Origin: Bacillus_AB infantis_C | GTDB lineage: Bacteria; Bacillota; Bacilli; Bacillales; Cytobacillaceae | Length of the DNA: 64,000 bases | Direction: 5' to 3' | NCBI RefSeq assembly: GCF_050107595.1 | Contig: NZ_JBNILH010000004.1 | Coordinates: forward strand, 310,001-374,000 | Part shown: positions 8,440 to 17,133 of the stretch, piece by piece | How positions within the stretch are numbered: position 1 is the stretch's first letter | Layout of the letters: each line of letters opens with the position of its first letter | Made by a program: the position numbers and the translations under genes | Notes under the pieces: model-generated | Database searches by the model: none | Told to the model about the DNA's origin: nothing | Seen by the model: only the letters and a program-made list of their open reading frames with translations

Positions 8440-9573
8440 TTATTCTGAAAGCCGCTGGATCGTCTTCGCCAGAAGCAGCGTTCTTTCCGTAAGCGTCGGA
8501 ACTTCTACATATTCATTTTCGCTGTGGGCATTACCGCCTACAGGCCCGAGCCCGTCCACTGTCGCAACGCCGTTCGCAGATGTAAAGCTTGCGTCCGAGC
8601 CGCCGCCTGTCGCTGTATCTGAAACCTCAAGGCCGATTTCCTTGCCGACCTCCTGGATGACATGCAGGAGCGATTCGTTCTGCTCATTCTTCTCCATAGG
8701 CGGGCGGCTAATCCTGCCCTTGACCTCCACCCTCGTGCCAGGCACGTCGGTGTGTGAGCAGATTTCCTCAATTTTTTCCTGCAGGAATCTCGCCTGCTCC
8801 ATATCGGTAATGCGGATGTCCACATGGGCAACCGCGCTTGGCGATACTGTGTTGACGGCCGAGCCGCCTTCGATCAGCCCGACATTGACGCTGATCCCCT
8901 TTTCATGATCGTTCAGCTCGTGAAGCTGGATGATCTTATGGGCCAGCTCCTCGATTGCGCTCCGCCCCTTCTCAGGCTCAATCCCCGAGTGGGCAGCCCG
9001 CCCTTTGACGATCACCTTGTATCTGCCGCCTCCCCTCCTTGAGGAGACAAGCGACCCATCCTTCCTCGCCGGCTCCATGATCAGGGCATATTCCTTGCCT
9101 GCCGCCTGCTCGATGATCAGCTTCTTGGATGCAGGCGAGCCGATCTCCTCATCTGTGTTCAGTACAATCAGGACATTTTCATATCCTTTTGTCCCGCTCG
9201 CAATCAATGCCTTCAAGGCGTATAAAAGCTCTGCCTGGCTGGATTTCATATCTGCCACACCCGGCCCCAGCGCCCTCGTCCCCTCAATCCGGAACGGCCT
9301 TTTCGCTGCTGTCCCATCAGGGAATACCGTGTCCATATGGGCAACAAGGATGATCTTCGGGTCAATGGCATTTTTGTGCCTGATGATCAGATTATTGCCA
9401 TACTTCTCCTGTTCGTGGACCTGAACCAGGAACCCGAGCTTTTCATACTCCTCCCTCAGGATAGAGCCTACTCTATCTACCCCCTCTTTATTGTGGGAGC
9501 CGCTGTCGATATTGACGAGCCTCTCGATCAGCTCCAGCATCTCCCCTTGTCTGCTTCGTATAAAAACCTCCAC
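8440..9573 (-). CDS. M20 family metallopeptidase, glutamate carboxypeptidase-like
   Basis: 377 aa with no signal peptide, so cytosolic. Zinc ligands and catalytic residues of family M20A are visible: His79 and Asp81 in HMDTVFP, Asp108 in GPGVADMKS, the Glu pair at 142-143 in TDEEIGS, Glu167 in MEPAR, and the dimerisation lid motif RAAHSG. The C-terminal GGGSDASF carries the usual late His-equivalent region. The pattern fits carboxypeptidase G2-type enzymes that release C-terminal Glu or hydrolyse N-acyl amino acids; substrate uncertain. It is convergent with the SLH gene at 7199 and has no operon partner. Confidence 0.85.
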   Translation of the reverse strand: MEVFIRSRQGEMLELIERLVNIDSGSHNKEGVDRVGSILREEYEKLGFLVQVHEQEKYGNNLIIRHKNAIDPKIILVAHMDTVFPDGTAAKRPFRIEGTRALGPGVADMKSSQAELLYALKALIASGTKGYENVLIVLNTDEEIGSPASKKLIIEQAAGKEYALIMEPARKDGSLVSSRRGGGRYKVIVKGRAAHSGIEPEKGRSAIEELAHKIIQLHELNDHEKGISVNVGLIEGGSAVNTVSPSAVAHVDIRITDMEQARFLQEKIEEICSHTDVPGTRVEVKGRISRPPMEKNEQNESLLHVIQEVGKEIGLEVSDTATGGGSDASFTSANGVATVDGLGPVGGNAHSENEYVEVPTLTERTLLLAKTIQRLSE

Positions 9574-9752
9574 TTTTTACCCCTCCAAAAAATTGAGCCG
9601 CAATTAAGCACTTTTGTTATGTATCGATTATACCTTACTATTTTGTTTATGTTTCACAATTGTAGAATGTTAACAGGATAAATTTGTCCGGTGATATTTT
9701 TCCTCACTGGCGAATATCTTTTTATAACTTGTCTAAAAGGAGGCCTGGCGCA

Positions 9753-10220
9753 ATGAAAAAACGAAGCAAATTCCCTCTTAAGCTCATCGTGATTCTCATT
9801 GCCTGTGCAGCCCTCTTTTTCCTGATCCGGCTCTTCCTGCCTTCCGCTGAAAAGAGGGCCGTCAGCACGGTGGATGAGTTTTATACACATGAGCAGAAAG
9901 GCGACTTTTCGGCGTCCTGGGAGCTTTTCCATCCGGACATGAAAAAGAAGTTTGACAAAGGCCCCTATATCCAGGACCGGGCCCATGTCTTTTTGAATCA
10001 TTTTGGGGTCAATACCTTCTCCTATGAGCTTGGGAAAGCCGAGAAGCTTGAGGGCTGGAGGATGGCTGATGGCGGAGAAGCCTTTACGAAGGTTTATAAA
10101 GTCACTGTCTACCAGACTTACAAAGGGAAGTACGGGAATTTTGAATTAGTGCAGGATGTGTTTGCGGCGGAGATAGAGGATGGCTGGCGGATTCTTTGGG
10201 ATTATAAGCAGAAGCCCTGA
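9753..10220 (+). CDS. membrane-anchored NTF2-like protein, unknown function
   Basis: 155 aa. The frame is open from 9684 but the ATG at 9753 has an excellent AAAAGGAGG site 9 bases upstream, so that start is used. One N-terminal helix about 8-28 anchors it; the rest (STVDEFYTHEQKGDFSASWELFHPDM...) is a typical NTF2-like or DUF4878-like fold with a small pocket. No catalytic residues can be named. It lies between the M20 peptidase and the SLH-hydrolase gene, with a hairpin terminator after it. Possibly a surface or envelope accessory protein. Confidence 0.7.
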   Translation: MKKRSKFPLKLIVILIACAALFFLIRLFLPSAEKRAVSTVDEFYTHEQKGDFSASWELFHPDMKKKFDKGPYIQDRAHVFLNHFGVNTFSYELGKAEKLEGWRMADGGEAFTKVYKVTVYQTYKGKYGNFELVQDVFAAEIEDGWRILWDYKQKP

Positions 10221-10238
10221 TCCAAAGGGAATCAGGGC
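10214..10238 (+). terminator. hairpin between convergent genes
   Basis: Stem GCCCTGAT / ATCAGGGC, overlapping the stop codon at 10220, followed by a T-rich but broken run. Probably serves both flanking genes. Confidence 0.6.
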
Positions 10239-10244
10239 ATTCAT

Positions 10245-12137
10245 TTATTTATTCGCAAGTCTGTAAAGCATGGTAACCAGATGGGCGCGGGACATGGCCG
10301 CTTCCGGTTTGAAGGAAGAGAATGTCTTTGGGTAGTTTCCGCCTTTATCACTATATCCATTGACCACTCCTTCATCATATAGCCATTGTACAGCTTCTTT
10401 TTCTGATAATTCCTTCCCTGCATAGCTTTTAGCCAGCAGGACCGCTGCTTTTCCTCTTGATAGTGCAGCATTGGGCTTCCCATCAACAGGGAGATCATAT
10501 TTCCCCGCCAGAGAATAGATTGATTCCAGGGATTCATCCTTGAACTCAGAACCCAGCTGTTGCCTGAGGAACACTTTTAAATACTGGCTTTCTTTTATTG
10601 GCTGGTAGGGTTTCAGCAGCTTCTCCTTCTGGTAGCCCTGAATGATCCCTTCACCGATTGCCCATTGAAATGCTTCAGACCAATATTGGTTTTCTTTATA
10701 ATCTTTATACTCGGCCAAATCCGCTCCAAGCTTCCCAGTCTTGATCCACTGAGCCACATCTGAAATAAAGCTTTGCGGCACATTGCCCGGCGTCAAATAT
10801 TCCGTTGCGCCGTCCGGGATGCCCCCATAATTGCCCAGCATATGGAACATGTCCGGATAGAGCTTATAATCGACATCTTCCCTGTGCGCCAGCGCCTTTT
10901 TCCATTCATCAAGCTCAGAGGCCGGCACCTGGATATCCTTGCCGCCCTGAAGCAATAGCATCGGAACATCCTGCTTTTCTGCCAGCTCTGTTGGCTCGTA
11001 ATCGCGGAGGTCGAACCACCAGTAAGGATTCTGAAGCTTAAAGGAAGCCGGGATATTGTCCTTGCTATAGGCAGGATTGTTTAGAATCGCGAACTGCTCC
11101 TGATAGAGTGCGAGATTGGCTTTCACTGCCTGCAGCTGCTCAGCCGGGGCATTCATTTTTTCTGCACGCTTTACCGCTTCCTCCATCTGCCATAAAAGCA
11201 GGCCCTGGAACTTGCCTGCCGGTCCTGCCACCCCGATGGCCCCTTTGATGTTATCTTGTTTGTCATTCTCAAGAATGAGCGGGAGAGCAAAGCCGCCCTG
11301 GCTGTGGCCCAGAACGAATATCTGATCGTGATCAATTTCCTTTTCTGCTAAAAGCCGCTCAACGGCAAGGTTCGCGTCCTCCACTGTCTCTTCCTGGATG
11401 GAGAAGCCAGGGGTCAAGCTTGATTTAAGCGGATGGACCCTTGTCCTTTTATCATAGCGGAGCACAGCAATCCCCTCATTGGCAAGGCCGACGGCAATAT
11501 CGCGGAATGGCTTGTAGGAATAGGCCTTTTCATCCCGGTCATTGCTTCCTGATCCATGAACAAGGACAACCGCCGGGAATGGGCCCTCCCCCTTCGGTAC
11601 CGTCAGCACGCCTGGAAGCGCAAATTCACCTTCCCCAATGACCATCTGCTTTTCCGAATAATTTTCAGGGTGGTGATAATCCGGTTCTGTAAAAGAAACT
11701 CCCGGCATAACAGGATCAAAGAAGAATTCATCTATACGTCCTTCCCCGTTCATTCTTAAGATCAGCTCGTATGCACCGTTTTCAGCTGTCATCATAAAAA
11801 TCGCCTTCTTATGTACTCCGTCTTCCTCGAGCCTCTTAAACTCTGATTTCTGGACCTTTCCCAGCGGAGCTGTCAGCCCTGACCAGAAATAAGGCAGAAG
11901 CTCCTTAGTGACATATTTCTGCAGCTGGCTGCTCAGCATCGGATAAGCCTCTTCCCACTTTTCCGCCCCTGCGTGCCTGACAAACTCAGCCGCAGCTTTC
12001 TCATAATCAGCCTGTGCCTGCTGCTCCTGTGCCTGGACTGTCTTCACCATTCCCGGAAAGCCGGCTGCCAGGCCGCTGATGCCAAGGCTCCCTGCCAGCA
12101 CCAGCTTCCCGGCAGATTTCAGCATGTTATTTTCCAT
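10245..12137 (-). CDS. SLH-anchored secreted alpha/beta hydrolase
   Basis: 630 aa. Signal peptide about 1-36, a DUF3887-like domain about 42-145, an alpha/beta hydrolase about 165-465, and SLH-like repeats from about 485 to the end. Oxyanion motif VLVHGSGSNDRD, nucleophile Ser279 in GHSQG, Asp in GGKDIQVP and His in DMFHMLG complete a catalytic triad. DUF3887-hydrolase pairs occur in secreted esterases/peptidases of Bacillus; adding SLH repeats would keep the enzyme on the surface. The middle SLH repeat is degenerate. The start ATG has AGGAGGGG upstream. Substrate not predictable. Confidence 0.85.
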   Translation of the reverse strand: MENNMLKSAGKLVLAGSLGISGLAAGFPGMVKTVQAQEQQAQADYEKAAAEFVRHAGAEKWEEAYPMLSSQLQKYVTKELLPYFWSGLTAPLGKVQKSEFKRLEEDGVHKKAIFMMTAENGAYELILRMNGEGRIDEFFFDPVMPGVSFTEPDYHHPENYSEKQMVIGEGEFALPGVLTVPKGEGPFPAVVLVHGSGSNDRDEKAYSYKPFRDIAVGLANEGIAVLRYDKRTRVHPLKSSLTPGFSIQEETVEDANLAVERLLAEKEIDHDQIFVLGHSQGGFALPLILENDKQDNIKGAIGVAGPAGKFQGLLLWQMEEAVKRAEKMNAPAEQLQAVKANLALYQEQFAILNNPAYSKDNIPASFKLQNPYWWFDLRDYEPTELAEKQDVPMLLLQGGKDIQVPASELDEWKKALAHREDVDYKLYPDMFHMLGNYGGIPDGATEYLTPGNVPQSFISDVAQWIKTGKLGADLAEYKDYKENQYWSEAFQWAIGEGIIQGYQKEKLLKPYQPIKESQYLKVFLRQQLGSEFKDESLESIYSLAGKYDLPVDGKPNAALSRGKAAVLLAKSYAGKELSEKEAVQWLYDEGVVNGYSDKGGNYPKTFSSFKPEAAMSRAHLVTMLYRLANK

Positions 12138-12410
12138 TGTATTCCCCTCCTAAACTGTTTTTCTATCTCTTATACGAATGAGAGGGGGTTAAAGTTCAAA
12201 CTTTTTTAATTTTTGTGAAATTAGTAGATTTTGTGCTTTATATTACTTCCCGCACCTATTTTTCTTCAATTTCCTAAGAAAATTTTCAAATCCGAACAAT
12301 TTTTTAATGGAAAACGAAATTTTCCCTGATTCGCACACAATTTATTTCCCAGCTATCCTGAACTTACCCGGGAATACCTGGCAGGCGCGCCGCCCGATAG
12401 GAAAGTTCTC

Positions 12411-12899
12411 ATGGAAAACTTTAAAATGCTTGCAGAACAATACCAGCCAATGATCCGGAAGATCATCCGCACACTATCCATCTATAAAAATGAAGATGAA
12501 TTCCTGCAGATCGGCCTGATTGCCCTTTGGGAGGCACATGAAAATTTCCAGCCGGAAAAAGGCGAGTTCACCAATTTTGCCTACACCACCATCAAAGGCA
12601 AGTTCCTGACAGAAATGACCCGCACCAATAGAGAAGAAGAACAGAAGGTTTATGCTAAGGAAGAATTCTGGGAAACGATCGAGGATGCTCATTCTGAAGT
12701 GCCGTTCGAAAAAAAACTGATTCTTTCATACTGCGGGAGGCTGACAGAAAATCAGACAAAATGGGTGCTGTACACGGTGCTGGATGACCTGACCGTCCCG
12801 GAAATTGCTGCAAGGGAAAAGGTTTCTTTATCTGCCGTCAAAGCATGGCGCAAAGGTGCTAAGGAGAGACTGAAAGGAAGCCTGCAAAACTTTGGTTGA
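12411..12899 (+). CDS. small sigma-70 family RNA polymerase sigma factor
   Basis: 162 aa. Region 2 covers about 5-85 (DEFLQIGLIALWEAHENFQPEKG, with the core-binding and -10 recognition helices) and region 4 about 105-155, ending in a helix-turn-helix (LTVPEIAAREKVSLSAVKAWRKG). Length fits ECF or SigO/ComX-like minor sigma factors. No anti-sigma gene lies next to it; it stands alone between the divergent SLH-hydrolase gene and the ugp operon. The start has a weak AGGAAAG site. Its targets cannot be inferred. Three 11-bp direct repeats follow the stop codon. Confidence 0.8.
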   Translation: MENFKMLAEQYQPMIRKIIRTLSIYKNEDEFLQIGLIALWEAHENFQPEKGEFTNFAYTTIKGKFLTEMTRTNREEEQKVYAKEEFWETIEDAHSEVPFEKKLILSYCGRLTENQTKWVLYTVLDDLTVPEIAAREKVSLSAVKAWRKGAKERLKGSLQNFG

Positions 12900-12900
12900 A

Positions 12901-12933
12901 CTGTAACCTTTCTGTAACCACTTTTAACCACTA
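12901..12933 (+). repeat. three 11-bp direct repeats after the sigma gene
   Basis: CTGTAACCTTT, CTGTAACCACT, TTTAACCACTA in direct succession. The reverse complement carries GTTACA-type hexamers at 11-bp spacing, the geometry of a PhoP box, but no gene starts nearby in a fitting direction. Confidence 0.5.
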
Positions 12934-13008
12934 TATTACTACTTCTTAGATTGGGAAGTGTATTGTAGAGCTATAGCAAGCTTGATCATCGTTTTACCCC
13001 AAATTTGA

Positions 13009-13053
13009 AGCCCGGCAAGCTGACTGGCACCAGCACGCCCGGCTCTTTTTTTT
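13009..13053 (+). terminator. terminator for the sigma gene
   Basis: Arms AGCCCGGC / GCCCGGCT with one mismatch around a long loop, followed by eight or more T. Confidence 0.6.
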
Positions 13054-13082
13054 GGTGATGGTGACAGGCACCACAAACAAAA

Positions 13083-13107
13083 AACAGCTGCCAATAACAG
13101 CAGCTGT
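13083..13107 (-). terminator. terminator of the GDPD gene
   Basis: Stem ACAGCTGC / GCAGCTGT directly after the stop at 13113, followed on the minus strand by a T run. Confidence 0.8.
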
Positions 13108-13112
13108 CTCAT

Positions 13113-13844
13113 TTATCGCGAATCCCGGACCTGCATTGCCTTTTCCGGATAATCTGTCATGATGGTGTCCACCCCGAGGTCAATCAGCTCACGCATCTGT
13201 TCTTCTTTATTGATCGTAAACACGCGGATAGGAAACTCATTCCGTTCCGCTTCCCTGCTTGCCTCCGCATATGCAACTGGCGCATAGACATGCAGTGCTG
13301 ATGCACCGATTCCTGCAGCATACTTCCATGGCTCATACAGCACCTCCATGAACAGGATGGCCGTTTCGATTTCAGGATTCAGCTGATGAACTCTCTGGAG
13401 GCTGTAATGATTAAAGGATGAAATGATCGCATTGGATTTATAATCATATTTCTCAAGCGCCTCAAGCACCTTTTCCTCGATGCCCTCATACGGAATCACA
13501 TCGCTCTTGATTTCCACGTTCAGCTTGATCCCCGTTCCCTGCAGCAGCTCGAGCACCTCGCCAAGAACAGGAATCCTCACTCCGGCAAACTCTTCCCTAA
13601 ACCAAGTACCGGCATCCAGCTTATTGATTTCTTCAAGGGTCATATCCCTGACATGACCCTTGCCATCTGTCGTCCTGTCGACCTTCTCATCATGGATGAC
13701 AATCAGCTCGCCGTCCCTGGAAAGATGGACATCCAGCTCAATGCCGTCGACTCCAAGCCTCACAGCTTCTTCAAAGGCAGCTATCGTATTTTCCGGATGT
13801 GTGCCCTTGCTGCCGCGGTGGGCGTAGATTTTAGTGTGTTTCAT
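13113..13844 (-). CDS. ugpQ: cytosolic glycerophosphodiester phosphodiesterase, UgpQ-type
   Basis: 243 aa. Hydrolyses glycerophosphodiesters to glycerol-3-phosphate and an alcohol. The GDPD signature is complete: AHRGSKGTHPENT, IELDVH with the metal-binding Glu and Asp, and HDEKVDRTTDG. No signal peptide, so it acts on imported substrate. The start is taken at ATG 13844 because the possible GTG at 13853 is part of the ribosome site GAGGTG. Last gene of the ugp cluster in the direction of transcription, 93 bases after ugpB, with a hairpin in between. Confidence 0.9.
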   Translation of the reverse strand: MKHTKIYAHRGSKGTHPENTIAAFEEAVRLGVDGIELDVHLSRDGELIVIHDEKVDRTTDGKGHVRDMTLEEINKLDAGTWFREEFAGVRIPVLGEVLELLQGTGIKLNVEIKSDVIPYEGIEEKVLEALEKYDYKSNAIISSFNHYSLQRVHQLNPEIETAILFMEVLYEPWKYAAGIGASALHVYAPVAYAEASREAERNEFPIRVFTINKEEQMRELIDLGVDTIMTDYPEKAMQVRDSR

Positions 13845-13869
13845 TCTATGCACCTCATTTCACTCAAAT

Positions 13870-13932
13870 TAAAAAGGGCAGCCCCTCTATTATTTATAGC
13901 ATACCCGCCATAAACATAGGGCGCTGCCCCTG
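13870..13932 (-). terminator. terminator or attenuator between ugpB and ugpQ
   Basis: Arms GGCAGCGCCCT / AGGGGCTGCC (one bulge) with a long loop, followed by a T run on the minus strand. May let ugpQ be made at a lower level than ugpB. Confidence 0.65.
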
Positions 13933-13937
13933 CCGTT

Positions 13938-15302
13938 TTATTTCTTTGTTTTATTTGCGATTTCGATTGCCCTGTCTGTTCCTTCTGCCGCCTGATCAAG
14001 TGCTTCCTGCGGGGCTGTGCCCTGATATAGATTTTCAAGCGCTGTTACTACCTGCTGGCGTGATTCCGGGAATACTGAAATCAGTGCACCTTGTGTCGCT
14101 ACAGATGGTTTTGTCTGCTGGAGCTGATCGACTGTCACCTTGAACTGTGGATACTTTTCCCATTCCTGTTTAACAATATCTTCCTCATATGCTGCCGGGT
14201 TGATTGCAAAATAGCCTGTTCCAATATGCCATTTCGCCTGTGCTTCAGGTGAAGCCAGGTATTTCATGAATTCCCAGCCTGCTTCCTGCTGCTTTTCAGC
14301 AATGCCTTTAGACATCCAGAGAGACGCTCCGCCAATCGCAACACCTTGTCTTTCAACTTCATCCGGATATGGGATGAAGGCTACCCCTACATCGAATGGG
14401 GAATTGTTGATGGCTGCGGAGACGCCTGCAGAGGAATCCATATACATGGCCACTTTTCCTGTCTGGAAAGCAGCGCGGATATCATCCCAGTTTGTGCCGT
14501 AATTGCCGAATGTGCCGGCCTTATTCATTTCATCCAGGAAGTTGAAGACCCTCAAGCCCTCTTCTCCATTGAACACAGACTTTGTCGCATCGCCCGCGCG
14601 GCCATTCTCTTCATTTACATAAAGCCCGCCCTGTGTTGCAATCAGCTGTTCAAAGAACCAGCCGTAAGTTAGCATCGAGAATCCGTAGCGCTCTCCTTTT
14701 TTGGTCAGCTTTTCCGCTGCTGCCTTCACTTCATTAAAGGTTTCAGGCGCTTTTTCAGGATCAAGGCCTGCTTCTTTAAAAGCATCCTTGTTGTAAATCA
14801 TTACCGGTGTTGAAGAGTTGAACGGCATGGAATACAGCTTATCGTCCACCGTGTAATAATTGAGGATGTTTTCCTCCAGCTGTGAGACATCATAGTTATC
14901 TTTATCAATGAATGTCTGCATCGGCTCAATAAATCCGCTGTCAATCATATACTTCGTCCCTACTTCAAAAACCTGTGTAATCGCTGGTGCATCTTTAGTG
15001 CCGCCGACACTGCGGAGCTTTGTGAGCAGCTCCTCATAAGAGCCCTGGAATTCAGCTTTCACTGAATACTTATCCTGGGAGCTGTTAAAGTCTGCGACGA
15101 TGCTGTCCAATGTTTCCTGTCCTGCACCTGACATGGCATGCCAGAAGGTGATTTCTGTCTTGCCGTCCTCAGTCTCTCCTCCGGAGCCGCTGCCGCTGCT
15201 GCTTCCTTCTCCAGAAGAGCTTTCATTGTTCGAGCACGCTGACATAAGCAGCAAACTGAAAATCGCTGTAAACATAAAGAACCACTTTAACCCTTTTTTC
15301 AT
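13938..15302 (-). CDS. ugpB: glycerol-3-phosphate ABC transporter, substrate-binding lipoprotein
   Basis: 454 aa. Lipoprotein signal peptide with lipobox LMSAC (cysteine about 22), then a Ser/Gly-rich linker and a family 1 solute-binding fold (EITFWHAMSGAGQETLDSIV). It would capture sn-glycerol-3-phosphate or glycerophosphodiesters outside the membrane and pass them to UgpA-UgpE. The frame is open to 15488, but the ATG at 15302 has a GAGGGG site and begins the signal peptide, so it is chosen. Follows ugpE by 74 bases. Substrate is inferred from the adjacent GDPD gene and subunit types. Confidence 0.85.
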   Translation of the reverse strand: MKKGLKWFFMFTAIFSLLLMSACSNNESSSGEGSSSGSGSGGETEDGKTEITFWHAMSGAGQETLDSIVADFNSSQDKYSVKAEFQGSYEELLTKLRSVGGTKDAPAITQVFEVGTKYMIDSGFIEPMQTFIDKDNYDVSQLEENILNYYTVDDKLYSMPFNSSTPVMIYNKDAFKEAGLDPEKAPETFNEVKAAAEKLTKKGERYGFSMLTYGWFFEQLIATQGGLYVNEENGRAGDATKSVFNGEEGLRVFNFLDEMNKAGTFGNYGTNWDDIRAAFQTGKVAMYMDSSAGVSAAINNSPFDVGVAFIPYPDEVERQGVAIGGASLWMSKGIAEKQQEAGWEFMKYLASPEAQAKWHIGTGYFAINPAAYEEDIVKQEWEKYPQFKVTVDQLQQTKPSVATQGALISVFPESRQQVVTALENLYQGTAPQEALDQAAEGTDRAIEIANKTKK

Positions 15303-15376
15303 TCCTGCACCCCTCTTTTTCATATTATATATGGCTGCCGGATAAGCCTGCTGTGCATGCCGCCGGCAGTAAAACA

Positions 15377-16195
15377 CTATTTCAGCGCTCCCTGGGTCAG
15401 CCCTTTCTGAAGCTGCTTCTGCCCCAGGAACAAGAGCATCAATGTTGGGATGATGACGACAATGACACCGGCCATGACGACTCCCCATTCTGTTGCCACT
15501 TCCTGCGATTGGAGCTGCTTGAGCCCGATCTGGACCGTCCTTACCTGGTCATTGGTCGTCACGAGAAGCGGCCATAGATACATATTCCAGGTTGTCAGAA
15601 ATCCATAGGCCCCGAGAGTGACAAGGCTGGTTTTGGAAACCGGCAGGATGACCCTCCAGAAGAAGGCAAATCTGCTGAGCCCTGCAACCTGTGAAGCCTC
15701 ATGGAGCTCCTTCGGGATAGTTTTAAAATGCTGCCGCAGCAGAAAAGTACCAAATGCCAGTGCAAAGAACGGCATGGTCATCCCCTGGTAAGTATTAATC
15801 CAATCAAGCTTCTGAATCGTAAAGAAGTTCGGGATCATGGTCGCTTCCCAAGGGATCATCATGGTTGAAATAAATAGGAAAAAAATAAAATCTCTTCCTT
15901 TGAAAGGAATGAACACAAACGCATATGCCGCCATGCTGCAGACCACCAGCTGGCCAAGCATGACACTGAATGACACGATAAAACTATTAATCAGATATTT
16001 CATGAGCGGCAGCCGCTCAAACACTTTTACATAATTGTCAAAATGAAAGGCCTTCGGAAAGAATTTACCCTGCATGATCTCTCCGCCAGTCATGAAAGAG
16101 ATCATGAATGCGTAAAGGACTGGGAAAAACAGCAGAAAGGCCGCCAGAACCAGCAGGATATACAGTAATATTTTTCTCGGCATACTCATGCTCAT
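15377..16195 (-). CDS. ugpE: glycerol-3-phosphate ABC transporter permease UgpE
   Basis: 272 aa with six transmembrane helices and the binding-protein-dependent permease loop EAA motif (KELHEASQVAGLSRFAFFWRVILP). Forms the membrane channel with UgpA. Start: ATG at 16195 overlaps the ugpA stop as ATGA, with GAAGGTG upstream; the longer open frame to 16255 is not used. Two further ATG codons follow at once (MSMSM), so the exact start is slightly uncertain. Confidence 0.85.
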   Translation of the reverse strand: MSMSMPRKILLYILLVLAAFLLFFPVLYAFMISFMTGGEIMQGKFFPKAFHFDNYVKVFERLPLMKYLINSFIVSFSVMLGQLVVCSMAAYAFVFIPFKGRDFIFFLFISTMMIPWEATMIPNFFTIQKLDWINTYQGMTMPFFALAFGTFLLRQHFKTIPKELHEASQVAGLSRFAFFWRVILPVSKTSLVTLGAYGFLTTWNMYLWPLLVTTNDQVRTVQIGLKQLQSQEVATEWGVVMAGVIVVIIPTLMLLFLGQKQLQKGLTQGALK

Positions 16196-17133
16196 TGATA
16201 ATGCACCTTCTTTTCCCCCAGCTTGAATTGCAGGATGGTCACAATCAGGATGCATATGAACAGGAAGACTGCCTGTGCACTTGCTGTCCCGAATTGATAG
16301 TTGATGAACGCTTCCCTGTAGATGGAATACACAATCAGATTGGTCGCCTGCGATGGCCCGCCTTTTGTTAAAATATCAACCTGCCCGAACGTCTGGAAAG
16401 CATTAATCAGCGAGATGGTGATGATAAAGAACAAAGTCGGCGACAGCATTGGTATCGTAATCCTGCGAAGCTGATACCAGTAGCCAGCCCCATCAATCTT
16501 TGCACTCTTGTATAAATATTCGTCGATATTCTGGAGGCCTCCCAAAAGGATGAGAAAAGAAAATCCTGTATTCAGCCAAATGGTCGAGATGGCCACGGAA
16601 ATCAAAGCCCAATCCGGATCCAAAAGCCACTGCACCTGCGGCAGATGAAGCACGCTTAAGAGGCGGTTGAACATACCGACGCTCGGATGGAACAGGAAAA
16701 GCCATACCACTGATGACGCCGCTACCGATATCCCCATCGTCGATGAATAGATCGTCCGGAAAAAACCGATGCCCCGCAGCTTCTCGTTTGCAATCAAAGC
16801 CAGGAATAGAGAGATGATGATCCCGGCCGGAACCGTGTATAACACAAACAGAATTGTAGCTTTCACACTATTTCGGAATGCCTCGGACTCCAGCAGATAA
16901 GCATAGTTCTCCATCCCGACAAAAAGGGACGCCGCCCCGTGCTGGTCTGTTAAAAAGAAGCTTAAATAAATCGTCCGGAACATCGGATAAAAAATAAAGA
17001 CTGAAAACAGCAGAATGGAAGGAAAAAGATATAAAAGGGCAGTACGCGCATTCAGGGACCGTTTCCATAAGCCTGGCTTCAATCCTCTTGCTGATGCTTG
17101 CCTAACAGGATTGCTGCTGATTTCCGACTTCAT
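16192..17133 (-). CDS. ugpA: glycerol-3-phosphate ABC transporter permease UgpA
   Basis: 313 aa, six transmembrane helices, with the permease EAA-type loop near 'YLYKSAKIDGAGYWYQLRRITIP'. Partner of UgpE. Its ATG overlaps the ugpC stop (ATGA at 17130-17133) and its TGA overlaps the ugpE start, so the three are translationally coupled. Confidence 0.85.
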   Translation of the reverse strand: MKSEISSNPVRQASARGLKPGLWKRSLNARTALLYLFPSILLFSVFIFYPMFRTIYLSFFLTDQHGAASLFVGMENYAYLLESEAFRNSVKATILFVLYTVPAGIIISLFLALIANEKLRGIGFFRTIYSSTMGISVAASSVVWLFLFHPSVGMFNRLLSVLHLPQVQWLLDPDWALISVAISTIWLNTGFSFLILLGGLQNIDEYLYKSAKIDGAGYWYQLRRITIPMLSPTLFFIITISLINAFQTFGQVDILTKGGPSQATNLIVYSIYREAFINYQFGTASAQAVFLFICILIVTILQFKLGEKKVHYQ

